From SVFI01 sp045535935 (GTDB lineage: Bacteria > Bacillota > Clostridia > Lachnospirales > Lachnospiraceae), in NCBI GenBank assembly GCA_045535935.1, contig JAZSMO010000048.1, forward strand, positions 1-64,000: 64,000 nucleotides of DNA, written 5' to 3'. Shown here one piece after another: positions 49,484 through 57,808 of this stretch; position 1 is the first letter of the stretch; each line of letters starts with the position of its first letter. The position numbers were made by a program, and so were the translations under genes. The notes beneath the pieces were generated by a model. It saw nothing but the letters and a program-made list of their open reading frames with translations. It was not told where the DNA came from and made no database searches.

Positions 49484-50080
49484 TTATTCAATAACAAAAT
49501 ATGCATACTGTATGCAGGTATCATAATCTCCGGTCTGTCTAAAATCCGTGATTTCCTTTGCCATGCGGTATTCTCCCGGCGCAAGGCTTCCATACAACCA
49601 CGTCCAGTTAACCTCCCACTGCGTCCTTTCTTCCATCGGAATCATCCATGCAAGATCCTCCCAGCACACCTCCGCATAAAGTGGTACCTTCTGCCACTGT
49701 CCATCTACATTCTTTTCCAGCTCGTACCATCCACCCGTCATAAGTTCACCGGACGGATTACCACCGCTTTGGGTGCATACAAGTTTCATTCCTTCCTGCG
49801 TCACATCCTCTGCAGTTAACATAACTCCCCACCGGCTATATAATGGCAAGCAGCATATCTCCTGTGTATCTGACTCAGCCAAATCTTCCTCTATCGGCTC
49901 TGCCTCAACCGATGGTTCCGTCTCATCTGCAGGCTCCGTCTCATCCGTCATCCCTGCTTCTTCTGCACTCTCCTGCGCCCGAAACGCCGGATGATAATCT
50001 TTCCCCAAAAAATACCATATGCCAACTCCGAGAGTAATCGCACAAAATAAAAGCTTCCCTGCAGTTGTCCATCTTTTCAT
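49484..50080 (-). CDS. Membrane-anchored protein with bacterial Ig-like domain
   Basis: A 198-residue protein. MKRWTTAGKLLFCAITLGVGIWYFLG is a signal anchor, then an acidic linker with Thr/Glu/Pro repeats (ETEPADETEPSVEAEP). The outer domain starts with SRWGVMLTAEDVTQEGMKLVCTQ and goes on to GWYELEKNVDGQWQKVP and NWTWLYGSLAPGEYRMAKEIT. This fold is common in Lachnospiraceae surface proteins as an immunoglobulin-like domain. The function is unknown. The start at 50080 is preceded by GAAGGGGG. Confidence 0.7.
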   Translation of the reverse strand: MKRWTTAGKLLFCAITLGVGIWYFLGKDYHPAFRAQESAEEAGMTDETEPADETEPSVEAEPIEEDLAESDTQEICCLPLYSRWGVMLTAEDVTQEGMKLVCTQSGGNPSGELMTGGWYELEKNVDGQWQKVPLYAEVCWEDLAWMIPMEERTQWEVNWTWLYGSLAPGEYRMAKEITDFRQTGDYDTCIQYAYFVIE

Positions 50081-50143
50081 AAAAACAGCCCCCTTCCTTT
50101 TCATAGATACGGATTCGGGGGCCAATTTTTTTGTTCCTACTTA

Positions 50144-51532
50144 TTATTTTAATGCCTTATTTTTCCACTTGCCGATTTTGTAGAAAATCACCGTCAGAAC
50201 CGCTCCAAGCACCCAGGCGGAAAGAAGCGAAATCTGGATACACTCGCTTCGTCCTGTCGGAAGCTGCGGAGTTCTTGTCAGCCATGAAATACCATAAGCA
50301 ATCGGAATACGGATCAGCACCGAGGTACAAAGTGAAATCCACATCGGAGTCACCGTATCACCCGCTCCTCGCATAACACCGGATAAGCTCTGGGTAACTG
50401 CCATCGCAATATATCCGACCGCAAGAATACACATCATATAATAACTCATATCCACAAGCTCCGGCGTGTCCGTAAAAATACGCATCAGATGCTTACCGAA
50501 CAAAAGAATAATTCCGGTAATGGTCGCAGAACAAAGTACCGCCATGATCGTTCCCTGCTTCGCTCCCTGCGATACACGATCATATTTCTGCGCACCGACA
50601 TTCTGACCGGTGTATGTGGTCATCGCCGTACCGAAGGAGAAGTTCGGCATCATAGCAAAACCATCCACACGCATTACGATCACGTTGGCCGCAATAAAAA
50701 GCTCGCCGAAACTGTTGGTCAACGACTGTACAATAATCATTGCAGATGAGAAAATTGCCTGGGTCGCACCGGACGGAAGTCCGAGACGAACAATCTGGGA
50801 AAGATGCGCTTTCGACATTTTCAATTCTTCTTTTGTCAGGTCGAACGTTTCTTTCATACGCATGAGTTTACGCAGACAAAGATAAGCAGAAACGCCCTGT
50901 GCAAGAACAGTCGCAAGTGCTACTCCTGCGACCCCCATGTGAAACTGTGCCACAAACAACAAATCAAGTCCAATGTTAAGAACCGTTGCCACAAGCAGAT
51001 ATAAAAGTGCCGAAAATGAATCACCCATTCCTCTTAATATACCGCTCAAAATATTGTAATATGCCATACCGGCAACGCCTACCACCATAATAATCAAATA
51101 ATATGTACAATCTTTCATCAGCGACTGCGGCGTATCCAAAAGTCGCAAAAGCGGCTTGACAAGTGGCGGTCCTACCAGCATCAACAGAAGCGACGAAAGT
51201 GCAGTAAGCGTTATGCACGTTCCGATGGTCTTTGAAAGATCCTCACGAATCTTCGCCCCGAAATACTGCGCTACCATGATACCGACACCGGCTGAAATAC
51301 CGATAAAGAGCACAAGCAACAGATTGAAAATCGGTGCAGCTGACCCGACTGCAGCCAGCGCATTGTCTCCCACATAATGTCCGACCACAATACTGTCCAC
51401 CGTGCTGTAAAGCTGTTGTGCAATATTTCCGATAATCATTGGGACAGAAAACAAACCGATACTTTTCCATGGCGTACCGACCGTCATATCCGTCGGTTCA
51501 AAAAGTTTCTTTATTCTTGCAATCATACTCAT
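50144..51532 (-). CDS. MATE family efflux transporter
   Basis: A 462-residue protein with 12 membrane segments: VPMIIGNIAQQLYSTVDSIVVGHYVGDNALAAVG at the start, NLLLVLFIGISAGVGIMVAQYFGA, and in the second half GLPSGATQAIFSSAMIIVQSLTN and MRVDGFAMMPNFSFGTAMTTYTGQNVGA. This is the multi-antimicrobial extrusion branch that resembles DinF/NorM-like proteins of clostridia. The substrate is unknown. It is not closely related in sequence to the MATE at 6843-8225. Confidence 0.92.
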   Translation of the reverse strand: MSMIARIKKLFEPTDMTVGTPWKSIGLFSVPMIIGNIAQQLYSTVDSIVVGHYVGDNALAAVGSAAPIFNLLLVLFIGISAGVGIMVAQYFGAKIREDLSKTIGTCITLTALSSLLLMLVGPPLVKPLLRLLDTPQSLMKDCTYYLIIMVVGVAGMAYYNILSGILRGMGDSFSALLYLLVATVLNIGLDLLFVAQFHMGVAGVALATVLAQGVSAYLCLRKLMRMKETFDLTKEELKMSKAHLSQIVRLGLPSGATQAIFSSAMIIVQSLTNSFGELFIAANVIVMRVDGFAMMPNFSFGTAMTTYTGQNVGAQKYDRVSQGAKQGTIMAVLCSATITGIILLFGKHLMRIFTDTPELVDMSYYMMCILAVGYIAMAVTQSLSGVMRGAGDTVTPMWISLCTSVLIRIPIAYGISWLTRTPQLPTGRSECIQISLLSAWVLGAVLTVIFYKIGKWKNKALK

Positions 51533-51636
51533 TTACTCTAACATCCCTTCTTTGCAACTACGCGCAAAGGGTATTGTACCACTATTTTTTTTATTTGGAT
51601 AGGGCTTTATCTTTCATAGACATAAAAAAATATAAA

Positions 51637-53718
51637 TTATTTTGTCGTTACCTTCTTGACTTTAGACCACTTGGAATATATCTTTACGGATTTCCCGTTT
51701 ACCTTTATCGTTTTGTACGTACGGATTCTGACATAATACCTTTTGTTTATCTTCAGTCGTTTGATTGTCTTGGAAGTTTTCTTCTTGCCTTTCACAGTCA
51801 CAGTTTTTGTTTTTTTCTTTGCCGTCAGTTTTCGAATCACCGGTTTTTTCAGTGTGATGGCATTCGTATCCTCCAATGCACCTGCGCCCATACTGCTTCC
51901 GGATGCACTCTCCTGCGATTGCGGCTGAGTCGGAGTATTTCCCGGTTCTGACGGATTATCTCCCGGTTCTGACGGATTATCTCCCGATACATCTCCGGGA
52001 TCATTTCCTAATACCGCCGGATCGACTTCTCCCTTGGACGAATCATAAAAACTCACCTTCATCTGCGCCTTTATATGAGAACCGAGTGCTCTGATATCCG
52101 ATACGGTATATAAATCTCCGTCATAAACTACATCACAAAACAGATAGGTATAATCCCCACTCTTTACTTCGCTTGCCTGTCCCGCATAAAAATAATAGTA
52201 TCCCGGTGTCTGCTGCGCTGTGACAAACATAACTGTATTGCCCCAGTCAAACTGTCCTGTGCAATTTTCATCTTCCCAGTATTCTGTTTTGATTCCAAGC
52301 ACAGTTCCATACATGTCTTCCGCGGTTTCTGTATCGATTACATTTCCTTCTTCATCTTTCCACTGTATCCGGCAATATGGCGCCTCCGGAGCCGGTTGAT
52401 AATTTTCACTTCGTATCTTGGCAATATCAACCGACACCGGTTGCGATAAAACCACAATCTCCGTCACTGTCGGATAAACCGCTTCCTCGTAGAGGGATAC
52501 CACCGTCCATCCACTATTTTTATAAAAAATCTCATAGTACTCTGCCTCACTTTGCGGAAGAAAAAAAACGTCAGCACCCTTCTCTGACTCGCCCGCTGTA
52601 ATATATGTTTTTTCCAAGTAATCTCCGGCAAAATTGCGATTTTCCGTATAAAACCACGTGCTTCCCTTCACCTGTCCGGCAATGGTAATTGCCCCCTCCT
52701 CATTTAATACAAGTACCCCTCTCGTATCCATACTGTTTTCCGGATCATACACACCGCCGATAAAATCCCCGGACACGCCAACATTCGTCATACTGTCATA
52801 ATCTATGCAGGAATCATTCACAACCTTGATATTATGTAAACCACCATTAACCAACTGCAAGTACGCCCCTTGATCCAAAGTAACATTTCCCACATTGTAA
52901 ACGCCTGCCCGGTATAAATTGCTTTGGTTTATCGTTATATCAGTTGCGGAATTCCCGTAAAAGTTCATATCACTCAAATTCCCGCTACCACCGGCCGTAA
53001 TAGTCGCACTACTGTTTTCCTGCGTGTAGATTCCTCCGCGAACACTTACCTTGGTACAAAGACTGAGTGCAGCGGTTCCGGCATAGGATACTTTTGCATC
53101 CGTCCCTTCCCCGTGTCCCATATAAATATCCTCAAACACCGTCTCCGAATTGGCATTTACTATGGTCAAAGACGCATTCGTCCCAACGGAAGTCCCTTCA
53201 AAACCGCCAGCATACACGGTCGGTAACAATTCTGTCTCTGCGCCTCCCAAATCCCCAAGAGAGCCGCCGCTCCCTTCCAGATAAGTCTTAACCCCATCCA
53301 AAGTCAAACTGTGACCTGCAAGAAAGATTTCCCGATGCGGAACGCTGCCCAGTGCCGTACCGGAATTAAACAAAAGTTCAATATCCTTTATAACAACATC
53401 ATCTCCCGCAATCTGCATCGGACACCTGAAATCCAGACTGATTCCATCGCCGCCGCAAATCGTAACGCCGCCCGGAATCTGTATCGGAAGCATCTTGCCG
53501 GTTTCATCCGCCCCGTTGCTCACGGTAATACTCTCAGTAATCACAATCTTGTCATAATTTCCGCTAAGTGCACTTAAAAGTCCCTCTTTCGTCGTCACCT
53601 CAATGCTTGTCCCTGTCTGCTGCGCCATGACCGCTATCCCAGAAAAAACACCGGACGATATTGCAATAGCAACCGCAAGTAACAACGTCATATACTTCTG
53701 TTTTCTGTCCTTTCGCAC
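51637..53718 (-). CDS. Secreted beta-helix-like surface protein
   Basis: A 693-residue exported protein. The N-terminus MRKDRKQKYMTLLLAVAIAISSGVFSG is a signal peptide. Residues about 40-330 are a repetitive strand-rich region (IVITESITVSNGADETGKMLPIQIPGGVTICGG; NLSDMNFYGNSATDITINQSN) of the right-handed parallel beta-helix type. An outer domain follows, then a Pro/Ser/Gly linker (GDNPSEPGDNPSEPGNTPTQ, about 580-600) and a basic tail (TLKKPVIRKLTAKKKTKTVTV and RYYVRIRTYKTIKVNGKSV) resembling a fibronectin-like module that lacks its middle. A surface adhesin or polysaccharide-binding role is likely but unproven. Confidence 0.7.
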   Translation of the reverse strand: MRKDRKQKYMTLLLAVAIAISSGVFSGIAVMAQQTGTSIEVTTKEGLLSALSGNYDKIVITESITVSNGADETGKMLPIQIPGGVTICGGDGISLDFRCPMQIAGDDVVIKDIELLFNSGTALGSVPHREIFLAGHSLTLDGVKTYLEGSGGSLGDLGGAETELLPTVYAGGFEGTSVGTNASLTIVNANSETVFEDIYMGHGEGTDAKVSYAGTAALSLCTKVSVRGGIYTQENSSATITAGGSGNLSDMNFYGNSATDITINQSNLYRAGVYNVGNVTLDQGAYLQLVNGGLHNIKVVNDSCIDYDSMTNVGVSGDFIGGVYDPENSMDTRGVLVLNEEGAITIAGQVKGSTWFYTENRNFAGDYLEKTYITAGESEKGADVFFLPQSEAEYYEIFYKNSGWTVVSLYEEAVYPTVTEIVVLSQPVSVDIAKIRSENYQPAPEAPYCRIQWKDEEGNVIDTETAEDMYGTVLGIKTEYWEDENCTGQFDWGNTVMFVTAQQTPGYYYFYAGQASEVKSGDYTYLFCDVVYDGDLYTVSDIRALGSHIKAQMKVSFYDSSKGEVDPAVLGNDPGDVSGDNPSEPGDNPSEPGNTPTQPQSQESASGSSMGAGALEDTNAITLKKPVIRKLTAKKKTKTVTVKGKKKTSKTIKRLKINKRYYVRIRTYKTIKVNGKSVKIYSKWSKVKKVTTK

Positions 53719-53741
53719 CTACATTCCCTCCTTATCGTTTC

Positions 53742-53770
53742 ATAATATGCTGTTCTTTCAAAATTTGCAA
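53742..53770 (-). promoter_or_regulatory. Promoter of the beta-helix protein gene
   Basis: On the minus strand TTGCAA (53765-53770) and TATTAT (53742-53747) are separated by 17 bp; the ATG at 53718 follows after the RBS AAGGAGGG. It lies just past the chemoreceptor gene's terminator. Confidence 0.65.
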
Positions 53771-53777
53771 ATAACAA

Positions 53778-53804
53778 AATCAGATGAATACACTCCATCT
53801 GATT
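53778..53804 (-). terminator. Terminator of the chemoreceptor gene
   Basis: A 9-bp stem AATCAGATG/CATCTGATT with a nine-base loop is followed by TTGTTATTT on the minus strand, 20 bp past the stop. Confidence 0.8.
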
Positions 53805-53823
53805 TCATTATAATTGTCATAAA

Positions 53824-55329
53824 TTATCGATTCAGTTTTTCTGCCTCTATGCCCAGATTGTCCATAACAGAAGCGACATTGGCAACACTTTCCAGATTGA
53901 CATTGCAGGTTTCATAAGTAGAATTAGCGCCGTCCATTACTCTCTGCATAATCTCCGAAACATTCTCAATCTTCTCTGACACAAGACGGTTTTCTTCGGT
54001 CACAATCTCAACCGTTTCTTTCAAATGTGTCACCTGCTGCGAAATATTCTGTGTACTGGTATGAATCTGACGGAAACTGTCTGCAGTTTCATTCACATAC
54101 TGATTCTGCATCTGACTGCTCTCAAGAAGCTTGTTCATCGCCGCAGTTACATCCTCCACCGCATTGACAATCTCATCGATCAACGCATCAATATCTCCCG
54201 TAGCATCGTTCGTCTGTGAGGAAAGATTGGTAATCTCCGTTGCAACAACGGCAAAGCCTCTTCCCGCCTCACCGGCTCTTGCCGCCTCAATGCTGGCGTT
54301 AAGTGCCAGAAGCCCTGTCTGGTCTGCTACATTTCGGATCATTTCAAGAATATCCTGCATTTTACCTGCGGACTCTCTGAGACCTTCCATTTTCTGCACA
54401 ACCATTGCGTTAGACTGCTCTGAAATATGTACCTGATCCAGAAGATCATTCATCACTGCATTTCCGCTATCCAATTTGTCCTCGGTACTGTCTACTTCAC
54501 GGACAATGGATTCAACTGCATCTCCGACTCCCATAATATATTCATTAATTTTTTCCGTACTTTGTTTCTGTACTGCAATCGCCTCTGCTTCCACATTGGT
54601 GTCCGAAACAAGCATCTCCATCGCACGCTGCGTATCGCCAATCATCTCTTTGAGCTGCTCGGTTTCCCCGACCGCTTCCTCGATATTGGCCGTCATGGAA
54701 GACGCCACATCCAACGTCTTCGTCAGAATTCTTTCGGAATTTTTCTTCTGCATTTCTCCCTTCGCAATATTTGCATTGTTAATCTGCTCAATCTTTTTGA
54801 TCGCAAGTACGGTAAACATCGTTGTCAAAACCAGACATGCAATCACGACTTCAGCATTGGTAAGATTACTTCCCGTAAGCTGTCCTGCCATTGCTTTGCG
54901 TGCAATCACCACTATATTGACGAGCAACGCATAAACACCGAGACCGACCAAAAATTTGAGATCTACATAAACGACTAAAATCACCATGATAACGATGACA
55001 TAACAAAAAGCAATATCTGTGGACGTCGACCACATAATATAGGAGTAAAGAAGTGCAAATCCGACGCCGCATATGTAACGTACAAGCGATGCGTCCTTCT
55101 TTTTCTGATAAATCACCCATGAAATAACACACGGCAAAATACACAAGGCTGCAATCACCGCATACGAACCTATGCTGCGCGCATCTTTAAAAACCTCAAG
55201 CAGATAAGCAACCGCCAGTATTGCATTCATAATCGTAATACCGATCAGTGCTGTTTTATTTTGGTTTTCCATTGCTATTTCTTTTACGGAAAAATCCGGG
55301 GTTGGTTTTGGGGATTTGACTTTTTTCAT
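53824..55329 (-). CDS. Methyl-accepting chemotaxis protein with multi-helix membrane sensor
   Basis: A 501-residue protein. The N-terminal 180 residues hold about six membrane helices with hardly any external loops (ALIGITIMNAILAVAYLLEVF; YVIVIMVILVVYVDLKFLVG; EVVIACLVLTTMFTVLAI). There is no HAMP domain or periplasmic sensor. The signalling domain has the tip LLALNASIEAARAGEAGRGFAVVATEI and coiled-coil arms. It should sense something within or across the membrane and control flagellar motors via CheA. A start 19 codons further in is possible, but AGAGGA precedes ATG 55329. Confidence 0.9.
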   Translation of the reverse strand: MKKVKSPKPTPDFSVKEIAMENQNKTALIGITIMNAILAVAYLLEVFKDARSIGSYAVIAALCILPCVISWVIYQKKKDASLVRYICGVGFALLYSYIMWSTSTDIAFCYVIVIMVILVVYVDLKFLVGLGVYALLVNIVVIARKAMAGQLTGSNLTNAEVVIACLVLTTMFTVLAIKKIEQINNANIAKGEMQKKNSERILTKTLDVASSMTANIEEAVGETEQLKEMIGDTQRAMEMLVSDTNVEAEAIAVQKQSTEKINEYIMGVGDAVESIVREVDSTEDKLDSGNAVMNDLLDQVHISEQSNAMVVQKMEGLRESAGKMQDILEMIRNVADQTGLLALNASIEAARAGEAGRGFAVVATEITNLSSQTNDATGDIDALIDEIVNAVEDVTAAMNKLLESSQMQNQYVNETADSFRQIHTSTQNISQQVTHLKETVEIVTEENRLVSEKIENVSEIMQRVMDGANSTYETCNVNLESVANVASVMDNLGIEAEKLNR

Positions 55330-55498
55330 AGGATTCCTCTTTCTGTTGTAAATTTTTTATTTTGTCATTCAAATTCTTTAAATATTATAACAAATATTAC
55401 ATTCTTTTCCATAATTTATTTTTAATTATTTCGTAGACATGATATACTGTTTTTATCAGTACGCATAAATATTTACATATCAGAAAGAGGTTTTCTTA

Positions 55499-57037
55499 TT
55501 GTTCACCATTCCAACTGTTTTTAAAGATAAATTGACGGAGACATTAAAAGCAGTCCTTCCGATTCTTGCGATTGTTTTACTGCTTTGTTTTTCCATCGCT
55601 CCGATTCCGCCGAGCATTCTGATGACCTTTCTCATCGGTGCGGTTCTTCTCATCATCGGAATGTTATTTTTCAACGTCGGTGTTGATATGTCGATGAATC
55701 AGATCGGCGAACGAGTCGGTTCTATTATTACGCGCTCAAAAAACATTCTTATTGTTGTGTTGATCACCTTTATCATGGGATTTGTCATCACGATTTCAGA
55801 GCCTGATTTACAAGTGCTTGCGCAGCAGATTCCATCCATACCGAACCGCATTCTGATCTATGCAGTGGCAGGCGGCGTGGCACTGTTCCTTGTATTCGCC
55901 ATTTTGCGTATGCTTCTCGGAATCCCGCTCTCCTACCTCTTGCTTGGATTTTATGCGATTGTTTTTGCTCTGGCTTTTCTTGTCCCGGGTGATTTTCTTG
56001 CAATTTCATTCGACTCCGGCGGTGTGACCACGGGACCCATGACAGTTCCGTTTATTATGTCCTTCGGTATCGGTATCGCTGCCATCCGAAGCGACCGCCA
56101 TGCGGAAGAAGACTCTTTCGGTCTCGTTTCCATGTGTTCTATCGGCCCTATTCTGGCGGTTCTTCTTCTCGGACTGATCTACAAACCGGAATCTACCGAA
56201 CAAGTTTCCGAGTCGATCCCGATTATTGACAATACCGTGGATCTATGGCAGTTGTTTGTCGCAGAGATCCCGCATTATATAAAAGAAATGGCCGTTTCTC
56301 TTTTACCGATCATTGTATTTTATGGTATCTTCCAGTGCATTGCTCGAGATATCAGCAAACGTTCTCTGATCCGTATCCTCATCGGCCTTATCTACACATA
56401 TATCGGTCTCGTCTTATTCCTGACCGGTGTCAATGTCGGTTTTATGCCTGCAGGTAATTACCTCGGACAGACCATCGCCGGACTTCCTTTTGCATGGATT
56501 ATTGTTCCGATCGGTATGTTCATCGGTTACTTTATTGTTCTTGCCGAACCTGCAGTATTCGTGCTGACACGACAGGTTGAAGAAATGACTTCCGGTGCAA
56601 TATCCGCCAAGGCAATGGGCTTAAGTCTATCCATCGGTGTATCTGTATCCGTCGGACTTGCCATGATCCGTGTTCTGACCGGAATATCGATTTTATGGTT
56701 CCTGGTACCGGGCTATTTCATCGCCTTGTTTCTGACCTTCTTTGTACCGAAATTGTTTACGGCGATCGCCTTCGACTCCGGTGGTGTTGCCTCCGGACCG
56801 ATGACAGCCACCTTCCTTCTTCCGTTTGCCATGGGTGCATGCAGTGCTCTCGGCGGCAATATCATTACGGATGCATTCGGTATTGTTGCGATGGTTGCCA
56901 TGACTCCACTCATCACGATTCAGACGATGGGACTGATCTTCCGCATCAAGGAAAACAAACTTCACCACGAAATTGCGGAAGAATACGTTGCAGTTTCGCT
57001 TGATTCATATGACGACTTCGAAATTATTGAATTATAA
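55499..57037 (+). CDS. DUF1538 family membrane transporter
   Basis: A 512-residue protein starting at TTG, preceded eight bases upstream by AAGAGG. It has two similar halves, each of about six helices and ending with the same signature: ISFDSGGVTTGPMTVPFIMSFGIGIA in the first and IAFDSGGVASGPMTATFLLPFAMGAC in the second. DUF1538 members are putative permeases, and the repeated FDSGGV-x-x-GPMT may form the transport path as an inverted repeat. The substrate is unknown. The PII-like gene 30 bp downstream suggests regulation like that of AmtB by GlnK. Confidence 0.9.
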   Translation: MFTIPTVFKDKLTETLKAVLPILAIVLLLCFSIAPIPPSILMTFLIGAVLLIIGMLFFNVGVDMSMNQIGERVGSIITRSKNILIVVLITFIMGFVITISEPDLQVLAQQIPSIPNRILIYAVAGGVALFLVFAILRMLLGIPLSYLLLGFYAIVFALAFLVPGDFLAISFDSGGVTTGPMTVPFIMSFGIGIAAIRSDRHAEEDSFGLVSMCSIGPILAVLLLGLIYKPESTEQVSESIPIIDNTVDLWQLFVAEIPHYIKEMAVSLLPIIVFYGIFQCIARDISKRSLIRILIGLIYTYIGLVLFLTGVNVGFMPAGNYLGQTIAGLPFAWIIVPIGMFIGYFIVLAEPAVFVLTRQVEEMTSGAISAKAMGLSLSIGVSVSVGLAMIRVLTGISILWFLVPGYFIALFLTFFVPKLFTAIAFDSGGVASGPMTATFLLPFAMGACSALGGNIITDAFGIVAMVAMTPLITIQTMGLIFRIKENKLHHEIAEEYVAVSLDSYDDFEIIEL

Positions 57038-57067
57038 TACATGGAATTCCATGGAAATGAGGTTCTT

Positions 57068-57745
57068 ATGGGAAATATCTATTTAATGACTACGATTATC
57101 GACCGTGGTATCACAAAAAAATATTATGAATTGTTTCAGGAAAATGATCTGAATGTCATGTTTGGCTTCCTTGGCTTTGGAACTGCATCCAATGAAGTCC
57201 TTGACTATCTCGGTCTTGACCGCGTCGAAAAATCCGTCGCCTTTTCTGTCGTCGAGGAACACACCTGGATTCAAATCAAGCGGGCACTTGAAAAGAAGCT
57301 GAAGATTGACGCACCGGGCGGAGGTATCTCGTTCATCATTCCGCTCTCCAGTATCGGCGGCAAAAAGCCATTACAGTTTTTAATCGAAAGTGAAGATTAT
57401 CAGAAAGAGGAGGAAACGACCTTGAAACATACAAACCATGAACTGATTGTAGTCATCGCAGAACAGGGATATACAGAACTTATTATGGATGCAGCCAGAG
57501 GCGCAGGTGCTTACGGCGGAACGGTGCTCCACGCCAAAGGAACCGGTATGGAAATGGCGGAAAAGTTCATGCACATGTCCCTTGCCGCAGAAAAAGAAGT
57601 CATCTATATCGTGACAAAAACCGAGCAAAAAAATGACATCATGAAAGCCATCATCGAACATGCAGGTCCGAACAGCAAAGCAAAGGCCATCTGCTTCTCC
57701 CTTCCGGTCACCGACACTGCGGGGCTGCGATTGATTGAGGATTAA
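57068..57745 (+). CDS. Duplicated PII-like (nitrogen regulatory protein) partner of DUF1538
   Basis: A 225-residue protein of two PII-like ferredoxin-fold halves. The first is MGNIYLMTTIIDRGITKKYY to about residue 105; the second starts with HTNHELIVVIAEQGYTELIM and has the PII-type glycine stretch RGAGAYGGTVLHAKGTG. PII proteins bind ATP/ADP and 2-oxoglutarate and gate transporters; here no glutamine-sensing tyrosine loop is evident. The ATG at 57068 is decided by GAGG five bases before it. It is the second gene of the operon with the permease. Confidence 0.85.
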   Translation: MGNIYLMTTIIDRGITKKYYELFQENDLNVMFGFLGFGTASNEVLDYLGLDRVEKSVAFSVVEEHTWIQIKRALEKKLKIDAPGGGISFIIPLSSIGGKKPLQFLIESEDYQKEEETTLKHTNHELIVVIAEQGYTELIMDAARGAGAYGGTVLHAKGTGMEMAEKFMHMSLAAEKEVIYIVTKTEQKNDIMKAIIEHAGPNSKAKAICFSLPVTDTAGLRLIED

Positions 57746-57773
57746 ACAAACTTTCTTGTTTGATGTATCACAA

Positions 57774-57801
57774 AAAAGAGAGCCCACACGGGCTCTCTTT
57801 T
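57774..57801. terminator. Bidirectional terminator between the PII-like gene and hydA
   Basis: A perfect 12-bp stem AAAAGAGAGCCC/GGGCTCTCTTTT with a four-base loop, with A/T runs on both sides, serves the two convergent genes. Confidence 0.93.
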
Positions 57802-57808
57802 AAACAAA

